From assembly GCA_003584705.1 (NCBI GenBank), contig AP018536.1:2852001-2916000 (forward strand): a DNA stretch of 64,000 nucleotides. Direction: 5' to 3'. Below the pieces are notes generated by a model. It searched no databases, had not been told where the DNA came from, and was given only the letters and a program-made list of their open reading frames with translations. This DNA comes from Lachnospiraceae bacterium GAM79 (GTDB lineage: Bacteria; Bacillota; Clostridia; Lachnospirales; Lachnospiraceae). Positions 42,407 to 50,863 of this stretch are shown here, one piece after another. The translations under genes and the position numbers were made by a program. How positions within the stretch are numbered: position 1 is the stretch's first letter; each line of letters begins with the position of its first letter.

Positions 42407-42658
42407 TTACTTCGTCATATCTACCTCCGGCTCATCAAATTCCGCCGTCACGTAGAATCCTCTGGAATTCTCCACGATATCCGCCACAACTCCTTCGCGA
42501 TTCTTCAACCGATAACGAAAAGGAATATTGGGGGACATGGCCAGAGACGGGTCTATCGTATAATAATAGTTACTGGGCAGAAGTCCCTCGGTCACTGTGA
42601 TCTTCTGTCCGACCTCCAACAGTCCCGGCCGCTCCATCTTAAATTCTATCCTGCGCAT
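42407..42658 (-). CDS. Small conserved-looking hypothetical protein
   Basis: An 83-residue soluble protein, not recognised. It contains the segments LLEVGQKITVTEGLLPSNYY and YRLKNREGVVADIVENSRGF, which look like a compact beta-barrel domain, and ends with an acidic tail. The start ATG at 42658 has a modest GGTGAG ribosome site. It lies between spoVAD and ridA on the same strand; no function can be proposed from context. Confidence 0.6.
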   Translation of the reverse strand: MRRIEFKMERPGLLEVGQKITVTEGLLPSNYYYTIDPSLAMSPNIPFRYRLKNREGVVADIVENSRGFYVTAEFDEPEVDMTK

Positions 42659-42771
42659 TTTGACTCACCAGCCATTCCCGGCATAATGTGTTTTCGCCGT
42701 TTGAGGTTTATTTTACCAGTAACTTACAGCGCTTGCAAGAGTGTGTTTCATTTCTGACCTGCTGCTTTTCC

Positions 42772-43794
42772 CTATTTCACCGCCGGACTCTCCAATACTA
42801 CCGCATGTGCGATCCCCGGCACGCTTTTACCTTCGTTGAAACTGGTCTTACTGAGCAGGGCGCCGGTGGGTAGAAAGAGGACTTTTTTCCACTCGCCGGA
42901 TTCCAGCTTCGGCAGGATGTATGCCGCCAGGGTCACAGCGCTGCATCCACAGCCGCTGCCTCCGGCGTGGGTGTCCTGGGCTTCTGCGTCAAAAATCTCG
43001 ATACCGCAGTCCATGTGCCGGTCGGCGATGTCAATTCCCTTTTCCCGCAAAAAATCGATCAATACCGTCTGTCCCACGCTTCCCAGATCCCCGGTGATGA
43101 TCCGGTCATATTCTTCCGGGGTCACATGAAAATCTTCCATGTGACGGGCAACGGTGTCTGCAGCGGCCGGTGCCATGCATGCTCCCATGTTCATGGAGTC
43201 TTTCAGGCCGTAATCCACGATCCTTCCGGGAGTCATGCCGGTAATGTGGGCTCTGCACTTCTGATTTAGTCCCAATGCAAAGGCTCCGCTTCCCGTCACC
43301 GTCCAGCTGGCAGACAGAGGTCTCTGGCTCCCATAATCTAACGGAAAACGGAACTCCTTCTCCGCACTGGCAAAATGACTGGAGGTCACACAGACCACAT
43401 GCTCCGCATAGCCTCCCGCTGTCATCACAGCTCCCAGTGTCAGCGCTTCCCCGCAGGTAGAGCAGGCACCGTAGACTCCAAACAGAGGAATATTGTAAGC
43501 GGAGATACCGAAGGAAGTGGCAATGCACTGCCCCAACAGATCACCGGCGAAGAGATACGACACATCCTCCGCTTTCCATCCGGCCTTTTCCATGACCATG
43601 TAGACTGCGTCCTTCTGGAGATTACTTTCCGCCTCTTCCCAGGTCTTACAGCCGAAGAGATCATCCTCTCCCACCATGTCGAACAGGGTGCCTAACGGTC
43701 CTTCGCCTTCTTTTTTTCCCACGATACTGGCACCGGCGATCACACACACCGGCTGTGCCAGACGGATACTGCTTCTTCCCACTCTCTGATTCAT
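42772..43794 (-). CDS. spoVAD: Stage V sporulation protein AD
   Basis: A 340-residue thiolase-fold protein that binds dipicolinic acid and takes part in its uptake by the forespore. IRLAQPVCVIAGASIVGKKE and GEGPLGTLFDMVGEDDLFG at the start, then LFGVYGACSTCGEALTLGA and AQDTHAGGSGCGCSAVTL, fit the SpoVAD family. The start at 43794 follows AAGGAGAAATT. In most spore-formers spoVAC, spoVAD and spoVAE are adjacent; here spoVAD is separated from spoVAE by four genes. Confidence 0.94.
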   Translation of the reverse strand: MNQRVGRSSIRLAQPVCVIAGASIVGKKEGEGPLGTLFDMVGEDDLFGCKTWEEAESNLQKDAVYMVMEKAGWKAEDVSYLFAGDLLGQCIATSFGISAYNIPLFGVYGACSTCGEALTLGAVMTAGGYAEHVVCVTSSHFASAEKEFRFPLDYGSQRPLSASWTVTGSGAFALGLNQKCRAHITGMTPGRIVDYGLKDSMNMGACMAPAAADTVARHMEDFHVTPEEYDRIITGDLGSVGQTVLIDFLREKGIDIADRHMDCGIEIFDAEAQDTHAGGSGCGCSAVTLAAYILPKLESGEWKKVLFLPTGALLSKTSFNEGKSVPGIAHAVVLESPAVK

Positions 43795-43875
43795 AATTTC
43801 TCCTTCCATGCGATAACACTGCATTCTTTTTTGTCAGTGTTCCCGCATTAGGGAAGAATTATGAATTACAAAAAA

Positions 43876-44022
43876 TTGTAACTATTCAGAACCCCATTCG
43901 CAAAACCGCTACTTCGTAGCTTTCCTTTTGCTCATGTGGTTACTTCGCCATATAAAACTGCTTATCTGCCTGAATGCAAGCATTCGCAGAACGCAGTTTT
44001 TCATGGCTCTGAATAGTTACAA
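43876..44022. repeat. MITE-like TAACTATTCAG element at the end of the MocR gene
   Basis: A 147-bp element with 18-bp terminal inverted repeats matching at 17 positions: TTGTAACTATTCAGAACC on the left and, reversed, TTGTAACTATTCAGAGCC on the right. Inside are the mini-hairpin GCTAC-TTC-GTAGC (about 43908-43920) and GAATGCAAGCATTC (about 43973-43986). The right end lies inside the MocR coding frame and encodes its final CNYSEP and stop codon. No coding capacity of its own. Confidence 0.8.
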
Positions 44023-45407
44023 AATATCTCCTCCAGCGCCCCAATCACCTTCTGTAATATCTCATCCGCCATATCCGAATAGTGAATGACCAGAATTCCC
44101 CGATATTTCTGCGCATCCGCAAAGCAATATTCCGACAGACAGTTCACGAGAATTCCCCGCTGTCTGGCCGCCCACTTGATCTCCACATCACTAAGTTCCG
44201 TCCGCACATGCAGCAGAAAATGAGTCCCGGCATCATCCTGATAGATCTGGCTGATCTGACTTAAAGGTGACTCCCGAAACATCCGGCAGATCCGCTCCCG
44301 CTGCCCTCTGTAATCGTTGAGCAGTCTCCGGATATGGCGTTCAAAATACCCTTTTTCCAGAAACGCTGCCATGGCATACTGTTCAAAACCGGATACCGTG
44401 CAGGAATAAAAATTCATAGTGGAAATATAGCGTTCCATCAATTTCTCCGGCAGCACCATATAGCCGATACGCAGGGATGGCACCATGGTCTTGGAAAAAG
44501 TGTTGATGTAAATAACTCTGTGGTTGCGGTCCATGGACTGCATGGAGGGAACCGGCTTTCCCACCATGCGGAATTCACAATCGAAATCGTCCTCCACGAT
44601 ATAGCGCTCCGGTTCCTCCGCCGCCCAGCGAAGCAGTTCCTGCCGTCTTCCCACTGGCATGACCAGTCCGATGGGAAAATGATGTTCCGGCGATACATGC
44701 GCCACGGTAATACCCTTTTGATCCAGCTGTTCCACTTTCATTCCCTGACCGTCAATGTCCACATAATCCCAGGTCACACCGCCCACATCATACAGTTTCG
44801 TAATCTTGCGATACCCAGGATTTTCCACACCGAATTTTGCATTTTTGCCCAATAACTGTAGCAGACGACTGTAGAGATATTCTGTTCCCGCTCCCACAAT
44901 AATATGATCCGGTGACACATGCATGCCACGGTACCGATACAAATGCTCTGCAATGGCCACCCTTAGTTTTTCCACTCCGTTAAAAGGAACCGTCTTAAGC
45001 AGAGACGTATCATAATCCGTCAGGGTCTGCCGCATGATCTTCGCCCAGGTGGCAAAGGGGAACTTATCATATTGAATATTGTTGGCCGTCAGATCCGCCA
45101 GATATTCTTCCTCCCGGAAACGGGTCACAAAGGATGCATAGGCTGGGGCGGAGACGTTCTTCACTTCCAGACGGTTGACAAAATACCCTCTCTTTTCCTC
45201 CGACCGGATATAGCCCTCCAGCAGCAGCTGTTCATAGGTATTCTCCACGGTCTTGACACTGACCTGTAAGTGCTCGGCAAACGCCCGCTTCGAAGGAAGC
45301 TTCTCACCGGCAGTCAGCCGGCCGCTCAAGATGTCAGCTTTCATCGCTTCATATAAGTATTCATACATGGTTTTTCTGCCACGGGCAGTCAGATCATAGG
45401 TCAGCAT
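44001..45407 (-). CDS. MocR-type transcriptional regulator (GntR wHTH plus aminotransferase domain)
   Basis: A 468-residue regulator. The N-terminal GntR winged helix (5-75, with LSGRLTAGEKLPSKRAFAEH and VENTYEQLLLEGYIRSEEKR) is joined to a PLP-dependent aminotransferase class I domain with SKTMVPSLRIGYMVLP, where K of FSKTM is the expected Schiff-base lysine. MocR proteins control vitamin B6, GABA or amino acid genes. Here the gene diverges from an SDR/NTF2-like pair, the probable target. The last six residues and the stop codon come from an inserted repeat. Confidence 0.9.
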   Translation of the reverse strand: MLTYDLTARGRKTMYEYLYEAMKADILSGRLTAGEKLPSKRAFAEHLQVSVKTVENTYEQLLLEGYIRSEEKRGYFVNRLEVKNVSAPAYASFVTRFREEEYLADLTANNIQYDKFPFATWAKIMRQTLTDYDTSLLKTVPFNGVEKLRVAIAEHLYRYRGMHVSPDHIIVGAGTEYLYSRLLQLLGKNAKFGVENPGYRKITKLYDVGGVTWDYVDIDGQGMKVEQLDQKGITVAHVSPEHHFPIGLVMPVGRRQELLRWAAEEPERYIVEDDFDCEFRMVGKPVPSMQSMDRNHRVIYINTFSKTMVPSLRIGYMVLPEKLMERYISTMNFYSCTVSGFEQYAMAAFLEKGYFERHIRRLLNDYRGQRERICRMFRESPLSQISQIYQDDAGTHFLLHVRTELSDVEIKWAARQRGILVNCLSEYCFADAQKYRGILVIHYSDMADEILQKVIGALEEIFCNYSEP

Positions 45408-45438
45408 CTGGTATCCTCATTTTTTCTTATTTTGGTTA

Positions 45439-45590
45439 TTTAAAAGATATCAGATTTTATTATAATGAACTCATAAAGTAAAAGCAAGCAGGAAGGACAG
45501 ATTCTCCCCCCGCCAAGGGGGTGACTCCTCAAGAGGGCAGCTCCTCAAGAAGAGCAGGATTTTCCTTCGGAAAACAAGGGAGGATTTAAC
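45439..45590 (+). promoter_or_regulatory. Promoter and structured leader of the SDR/NTF2 pair
   Basis: TTTAAA (45439-45444) and TATAAT (45461-45466) with a 16-bp spacer form a possible promoter. The leader holds a CCCCC/GGGGG hairpin near 45508-45522, two ACTCCTCAAGAGGGC/GCTCCTCAAGAAGAGC direct repeats (45522-45552) and a TTTTCC-TTC-GGAAAA hairpin just before the GGGAGG ribosome site. The region between 45408 and 45438 should contain the MocR binding site. Confidence 0.45.
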
Positions 45591-46379
45591 ATGGGCGTAT
45601 ATGCAATCACCGGCGCATCCAGCGGAATCGGCGCCAAGACAAAAGAACTGTTACTTCAAAAAGGACACGAAGTCATCAATATCGATCTGAAGGACGGCGA
45701 TATCTGCGTGAACCTGGCAACCCCGGAAGGAAGACAGGCCGCTGTAGACAAGCTGCATGAGCTGCATCCCGAAGGTCTGGACGGCATGATCTGCAATGCC
45801 GGTGTCTCCGGTGCCTGCGGCAATCTGGAACTGATCATTTCCCTGAACTATTTCGGAACCGTAGCCATTGCAAAGGGCGTCTATGACCTCCTTAAGAAAA
45901 AACACGGCAGCTGCGTAGTCACCGTATCCAACACCATTTCCCAGGGTGCGGGACGTAAAGATATCGTAGATCTGCTGAACAATATCGGTGATGAAAAGAG
46001 AGTATTAAGCCTGGTATCCTCCATGGATTCCACTAACCTCTCCGTGGGCAACAGTCTCTATGTATCCACCAAATATGCTCTGGCCAGATGGGTCCGCAGA
46101 GTCTCTGCTACCTGGGCTGCCAACGGTGTCCGCATCAATGCGGTAGCTCCCGGCAACGTACATACTGCCATGACCGCTACCATGAGCACCACCGCGAAAA
46201 TGGCACTGAATGCCCTTCCCATTCCCACCAAGTACGGTCAGGAATGTCTGATGGCTCCCGAAGAGATCGCTGAGGTGATGGTATTCCTGGCATCCGATTC
46301 CGCCAGAGGTGTCAACGGCAACATCATGTTCGTAGACGGCGGTACTGACGCACTGTTAAATTCTGAAAAGGTATATTAA
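45591..46379 (+). CDS. Short-chain dehydrogenase/reductase, 3-alpha-hydroxysteroid dehydrogenase-like
   Basis: A 262-residue NAD(P)-dependent SDR. The cofactor motif TGASSGIG is at 7-14, ICNAG at 67-71, catalytic S113 in TVSNT and Y157/K161 in [10 protein letters not shown]. The overall pattern ([39 protein letters not shown], a long insert before the catalytic tyrosine, [10 protein letters not shown] at the end) resembles 3-alpha-hydroxysteroid dehydrogenase/carbonyl reductase of Comamonas type. The substrate is not proven; other carbonyl compounds are possible. It is followed 13 bp later by an NTF2-like gene and controlled by the divergent MocR regulator (inferred). Start ATG after GGGAGG. 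Confidence 0.85.
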   Translation: MGVYAITGASSGIGAKTKELLLQKGHEVINIDLKDGDICVNLATPEGRQAAVDKLHELHPEGLDGMICNAGVSGACGNLELIISLNYFGTVAIAKGVYDLLKKKHGSCVVTVSNTISQGAGRKDIVDLLNNIGDEKRVLSLVSSMDSTNLSVGNSLYVSTKYALARWVRRVSATWAANGVRINAVAPGNVHTAMTATMSTTAKMALNALPIPTKYGQECLMAPEEIAEVMVFLASDSARGVNGNIMFVDGGTDALLNSEKVY

Positions 46380-46392
46380 GGAGGAACACGCT

Positions 46393-46725
46393 ATGAGACC
46401 CATTGAAAAATATGTAGAAGCTATGGAAAATAAAGATTTTGCCGGACTTGCAGAGTTGTTCACCCCTGATGGCATTCTGTGTGACTATTGTACCACCTCC
46501 GCTTCCCAGCAGGAATATCATATCTACGGAAAAGAGGCCATCAATATGTTCTTCCGTAACAAATTCGGTTTCCGCCGCTACTCCATTCTGGATGCTGAGG
46601 TCGTAAATGATGAGCAGGCCGAGTTCATTGCCAACTTCGGAGGCTACAACATCATGGCCATCGCCACGGTTCGTGAGACCGATGAAAACGGTCTGATCCA
46701 GAGACTTACCGTAAGACCGAAATAA
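46393..46725 (+). CDS. NTF2-like / SnoaL-like small protein
   Basis: A 110-residue single-domain protein of the NTF2-like superfamily, which includes ketosteroid isomerase, SnoaL cyclases and bile acid 7-alpha-dehydratase. IEKYVEAMENKDFAGLAELF and GIL followed by IYGKEAINMFFRNKFGFRRY, then ATVRETDENGLIQRLTV, fit the fold. The catalytic residues cannot be assigned by eye. It is co-transcribed with the SDR gene (13-bp gap, GGAGGAACACGCT ribosome site), so the two probably act on one substrate. A bidirectional terminator follows. Confidence 0.75.
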   Translation: MRPIEKYVEAMENKDFAGLAELFTPDGILCDYCTTSASQQEYHIYGKEAINMFFRNKFGFRRYSILDAEVVNDEQAEFIANFGGYNIMAIATVRETDENGLIQRLTVRPK

Positions 46726-46765
46726 TTTTTGCTATCCCCTTATACTTTTCTCTATATAGAATCTT

Positions 46766-46809
46766 AATGTAAAAGAAGCTGCACCCTACGGTACAGCTTC
46801 TTTTACATT
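46766..46809. terminator. Bidirectional terminator between convergent NTF2-like and SH3 genes
   Basis: AATGTAAAAGAAGCTG (46766-46781) pairs perfectly with CAGCTTCTTTTACATT (46794-46809); T-rich flanks on both strands make it work for both convergent genes. Confidence 0.9.
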
Positions 46810-46829
46810 CTATCTTCCGAATACGTCGG

Positions 46830-47981
46830 TCATTCCGGAGCACTGCCAGAGATCACATAGCTGGTCACGGCATACAGGATCTCACCGTTGTACTCCACTC
46901 TGGACCAGCCAGATCCTTCACTGTAGCCGGTACGATGCAGATTGGTTCCGTTCCGCACCTGGGTACGTACAGTGCTCTCTCCCTCGCTGGTGCTTGGTTC
47001 CGTCCGCAGATTGATCAGATCTTTGGGGGTAATATAATCATCACAATCCGTAAAGACGATCACTCTGCCGTCCTGGGTGCTGACGCGGTTGGGATATGTC
47101 GGCTTCTCCGGGGTCTTATAGGTAAGATCCGTGGTCAGATATGCTGATACTGCATAAACCGTCTGGCCGTTGTATTCCAGTCTGGACCATCCGGTGGAAT
47201 CGTTCCTTCCGGTGCGTACCAGAGTCTCTCCGTTCTTCAGCTGCCCTACCACATTGCCCTCATCTCCGGTATAGGGTGTACTGCGAAGATTACTCACATC
47301 CTTGGCAGTGACAGTCTCGTTCACATCACCGAACGTCATGGAATTTCCCTCCGCAAGAGCATCTCCCGTATTATTGGTAGTGGGGACTTCGGTTGCCACC
47401 GGTGCCTCTGTCGGCTGCGGCTGTGCTTCCGGAGCCTGTGTAGGTGTCGGTTGCGGTGCTTCTGTCACTGCTGCCGCAGGCTCCGGAGTAACCGTCTCGG
47501 GGATTTGTGTAGTCTCCGGTTCCGCCGTTGCCACCTTTTCCGATGCGATCCCGGTCTCAGGGGTCTCTGCAGAAGCCTGTTCTGAGCTCTGCGCTTCTGT
47601 TGTCACCGCCGCGAATTCATTATTTTCCGTAGTTCTGTCATGATGGCTCAGTTTCCACAGCGGAATACAGATCAGGACCGCCAGAACCATCATGCCCGCA
47701 AAAGCCGGAATCATCCATGGCCGGAACCGGAAGCCGATCCCGTCCCCCTCGTCGAAGTCATCCAGGTCATCCCCTTCCGGGTACTCCCCATAGTCCTCAT
47801 CCTCCGTAAAGTCCTCCAATTCCACAGTATACGGATCCTCTGTATCACAGGTTGTTTCCCATACAGCATCATCACGTCGTCCCGCCTGTTCAGAATCCAC
47901 CTCTGCATCCGCAAGTTCTTCATAGTCAAAATTATATTCTTCCGGTTCCCTTTTCCGGTCTCTGACACCCTTTTCTTCCAT
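46830..47981 (-). CDS. Membrane-anchored protein with two C-terminal SH3b domains
   Basis: A 383-residue protein. An acidic cytoplasmic N-terminus of about 90 residues is followed by one membrane helix (about 92-112, MIPAFAGMMVLAVLICIPLW). Then comes an extracellular Thr/Pro/Glu-rich linker (about 125-225) and two bacterial SH3 domains (about 230-290 and 315-380), each with a WSRLEYNGQTVYAV or WSRVEYNGEILYAV strand. SH3b domains usually bind peptidoglycan, so a cell-wall role is likely. The start at 47981 follows GGAGGGTATGCC. Function unknown; convergent with the NTF2-like gene. Confidence 0.8.
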   Translation of the reverse strand: MEEKGVRDRKREPEEYNFDYEELADAEVDSEQAGRRDDAVWETTCDTEDPYTVELEDFTEDEDYGEYPEGDDLDDFDEGDGIGFRFRPWMIPAFAGMMVLAVLICIPLWKLSHHDRTTENNEFAAVTTEAQSSEQASAETPETGIASEKVATAEPETTQIPETVTPEPAAAVTEAPQPTPTQAPEAQPQPTEAPVATEVPTTNNTGDALAEGNSMTFGDVNETVTAKDVSNLRSTPYTGDEGNVVGQLKNGETLVRTGRNDSTGWSRLEYNGQTVYAVSAYLTTDLTYKTPEKPTYPNRVSTQDGRVIVFTDCDDYITPKDLINLRTEPSTSEGESTVRTQVRNGTNLHRTGYSEGSGWSRVEYNGEILYAVTSYVISGSAPE

Positions 47982-48116
47982 GGCATACCCTCCTTCCGCC
48001 ATCTTTAAGCTGATTATATACTTCCCTCTTTTGCAAAACAAGTACCTTTTCCTGTCTTTGCAGGTATGTTATACTGACTGTAGCATTATAAAAACCTCTC
48101 AGGAGTTATATTCTCT

Positions 48117-49577
48117 ATGAAAAATAAACTTGCCAAATGGAAACCTTATATTTTCCTTGCGGTCCTGCTCGCCAGCCTGGTTCCTCTGGTATGGCTGGGG
48201 CGTTACAATTATCCCACCGGGGATGATTATTATTACGGTACGGAAGCCCATCTGGTCTGGCAGCAGACCGGAAGCATACCACAGGCCATTTCCGCCGCCT
48301 GTGCCGGTGTCGCCAAAAGCTATCAGATCTGGCAGGGAACCTATTCAGCGCTGTTTCTGATGTATCTTGCGCCCAATGCCTTCTCCAATACCGCCTATCA
48401 TCTGGTGACTTTTGTGATCCTTCTTTTGCTGTGCGGCAGCATTTTCTATCTGCTACGGCCTCTGGTCTGCCATTTTCTGCCGGGAACATGTGGGGAATGG
48501 ATCACGATTTCCTCAGTATTCAGTTTCCTGTGCATCCAGACAGTGGCCTTTCAGAGCGACAGCTTTTACTGGTACAACGGCTCCATGTATTACACCGGTT
48601 TCTTTGCCGTGACCCTGTTTTTCCTGGGCACATTGCTTCGCTACCTGTACAATGGGAAAAAGATACTGATGCTTCCGCTTCTCCTGTTCGCAATTTTCTT
48701 AGGCGGTGGCAATTACGTGTCCCTTCTCCCCTGCATGCTGTTTGTGGTAACCGTAACCTTTCTACTGCTGTTGCAGAGAAATAAAAAGACTTATGTCTGC
48801 GGAATTACCTCCGCTGTTCTCCTGCTATCTTTTGCCGTCAGTGCCATGGCCCCCGGCAATCAGGTGCGGCAGGACGGTATGTGGAAAATTCCCGCGTGGA
48901 AAGCCATTGCAAAGTGCCTGTTGCAGGGTGTCCGCTATACCTTCGCCTGGACCGGACTGTGGTGGCTGCTTGCCGCCCTGCTTCTGCTGCCGGTCTTCCT
49001 GCGCATTTTACAGAAGAAAAACTGGGGATTTTTCTCCCATCCCCTCCTTTTTACCGGATATTCCTACGGATTGTTCTGCTCCATGTCCTGTCCTCTGTTC
49101 TATACCATGAACTCCACAGGACCCGGCCGGGCCGTAGCCATTGTCTACTATACGTTTCTGCTGATCAGTTTTGCTGTGTTCTTCTACTGGCTCGGATATA
49201 TAGTCCGGAAGCTGCGAATGCGTCAGAATACTCCGGAGAAAATGGCGGTCCTCGGCAAGTTGAAAATTGCCCGTTATGTCGCCATGACGGTCCTGTTGGC
49301 CGTCATCCTTTTCACCGGAGTATGGCAGGAGACCTCCGCCGCAAAAGCGATCCGGATGCTGACAAACGGTGAAGCCGCTGCCTATGCTGCAGAATACGAA
49401 GAACGTCTTCTTCTCCTGAATGACCCGGAGATTACGGATGTGGTTCTGACGCCGTTTATCCATCAGCCTGCCATGATCTATACCGGTGATCTCCCCGGAG
49501 ACCCGGAGGATCCCACCAGTAAAAAGACCGCACAATACTTTGGAAAAAATTCCATATACGTAGATTACAGCAATTAA
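48117..49577 (+). CDS. DUF6056 polytopic membrane protein
   Basis: A 486-residue protein with about ten membrane helices that matches DUF6056, a family resembling GT-C glycosyltransferases. Near the first helix end, YNYPTGDDYYYGTEAHLVWQ holds the acidic DD pair typical of the first outer loop of GT-C enzymes; WQGTYSALFLMYLAPNAF and SFYWYNGSMYYTGF follow. A role in transfer of lipid-linked sugars to surface polymers is inferred. The ATG follows AGGAG. A strong terminator directly follows. Confidence 0.75.
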   Translation: MKNKLAKWKPYIFLAVLLASLVPLVWLGRYNYPTGDDYYYGTEAHLVWQQTGSIPQAISAACAGVAKSYQIWQGTYSALFLMYLAPNAFSNTAYHLVTFVILLLLCGSIFYLLRPLVCHFLPGTCGEWITISSVFSFLCIQTVAFQSDSFYWYNGSMYYTGFFAVTLFFLGTLLRYLYNGKKILMLPLLLFAIFLGGGNYVSLLPCMLFVVTVTFLLLLQRNKKTYVCGITSAVLLLSFAVSAMAPGNQVRQDGMWKIPAWKAIAKCLLQGVRYTFAWTGLWWLLAALLLLPVFLRILQKKNWGFFSHPLLFTGYSYGLFCSMSCPLFYTMNSTGPGRAVAIVYYTFLLISFAVFFYWLGYIVRKLRMRQNTPEKMAVLGKLKIARYVAMTVLLAVILFTGVWQETSAAKAIRMLTNGEAAAYAAEYEERLLLLNDPEITDVVLTPFIHQPAMIYTGDLPGDPEDPTSKKTAQYFGKNSIYVDYSN

Positions 49578-49584
49578 TCCCCCA

Positions 49585-49624
49585 AAAAAGGACGCTTCCG
49601 GTTTTTCCGGAAACGTCCTTTTGT
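49585..49624. terminator. Bidirectional terminator between DUF6056 gene and trpS
   Basis: AAAGGACGCTTCCGG (49587-49601) pairs with CCGGAAACGTCCTTT (49607-49621) with one mismatch, and poly-T/poly-A flanks serve both convergent genes. Confidence 0.88.
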
Positions 49625-49639
49625 TATCTTTTACTATTC

Positions 49640-50728
49640 TTATTGTCCTTCGTACTTCTCACTCTGCATACGGATCAGTTCTGCATCGTCGAAGTAATTG
49701 ATACGCATAGCGCTCTTTACCTCAGACAGGGTCTGTGCTGCCACTCCACGGGCCTCGTCACTGCCCTTCTTCAGGATCTCATATACTGCGGGAATATCCT
49801 TCTCCAGTTCTTTTCTACGGTTACGGATGGGCTCCAAGGTCTCCTGCATTACGTTGTTCAGGAACTTCTTCACCTTCACGTCACCCAGACCGCCTCTGGT
49901 ATAATGCGCCTTTAACTCGTCCAGATTTGCGTAATCCGGCAGGTATCTCTCGAAGTGCTCCGGCTGGCAGAAAGCATCCAGGTAAGTGAATACCGTGTTG
50001 CCCTCCAGATGTCCGGGATCGCTGACCAACAGATGCTCGGGATCGGTGTACATGCTCATGATCTTGGTGCGTACATCGTCTGCGCTGTCTGCCAGATAGA
50101 TGCAGTTGCCAAGGGATTTACTCATTTTCGCCTTGCCATCGATGCCGGGCAGTCGCTGACATGCCTCATTTTCAGGCAACAATGCCTTGGGCTCTACCAG
50201 TACCGGTGCATATACGGTGTTGAATTTGTGTACGATCTCTCTGGTCTGTTCGATCATGGGCAGCTGATCACCACCTACGGGAACGGTGGTCGCCTTGAAA
50301 GCGGTAATATCGGAAGCCTGGCTGATGGGATAGGTAAAAAATCCCACAGGGATGCTGGCTTCGAAGTTACGCATCTGAATCTCACTCTTTACGGTCGGGT
50401 TTCTCTGTAATCTGGCTACGGTTACCAAATCCATGTAATAGAAGGTCAGTTCACACAGCTCGGAAATCTGAGACTGGATGAAGATTGTTGCCTTACTGGG
50501 ATCCAGTCCGCAGGACATGTAGTCCAGCGCCACTTCGATAATATTCTGACGCACCTTCTCGGGATTCTCGATATTGTCCGTCAGTGCCTGTGCATCTGCG
50601 ATCATGATAAAAGTTTTCTTATATTCACCGGAATTCTGCAGCTCTACACGTCTTCTCAGGGAGCCTACATAATGTCCCACATGTAATCTTCCGGTAGGTC
50701 TGTCACCTGTCAAAATAATCTTGTCCAT
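49640..50728 (-). CDS. trpS: Tryptophan--tRNA ligase
   Basis: A 362-residue class I aminoacyl-tRNA synthetase that charges tRNA-Trp. The HIGH-like motif is [10 protein letters not shown] (13-22) and the KMSKS motif is [10 protein letters not shown] near 200. It is of the longer clostridial type with an insert near the C-terminus ([20 protein letters not shown]). The ATG follows GAGAGGACGAA. No T-box leader is seen in the 135 bp upstream. It is a single-gene unit. Confidence 0.95.
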   Translation of the reverse strand: MDKIILTGDRPTGRLHVGHYVGSLRRRVELQNSGEYKKTFIMIADAQALTDNIENPEKVRQNIIEVALDYMSCGLDPSKATIFIQSQISELCELTFYYMDLVTVARLQRNPTVKSEIQMRNFEASIPVGFFTYPISQASDITAFKATTVPVGGDQLPMIEQTREIVHKFNTVYAPVLVEPKALLPENEACQRLPGIDGKAKMSKSLGNCIYLADSADDVRTKIMSMYTDPEHLLVSDPGHLEGNTVFTYLDAFCQPEHFERYLPDYANLDELKAHYTRGGLGDVKVKKFLNNVMQETLEPIRNRRKELEKDIPAVYEILKKGSDEARGVAAQTLSEVKSAMRINYFDDAELIRMQSEKYEGQ

Positions 50729-50863
50729 TTCGTCCTCTCAATCCGCCGTCTACGCGGCTATACATCATTGCTTCTATCATACCATCTTTTTGCATAGAAG
50801 CAAATGATTTTTCTACAGAATTAACGCTTTGTGTGCAAGCCCCCTCGCATTCGTTCTGCTGTT

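Noticed and set aside
50729..50863. T-box leader for trpS
   Set aside because: The region is short and lacks the T-box sequence TGGNACCGCG and a specifier hairpin.
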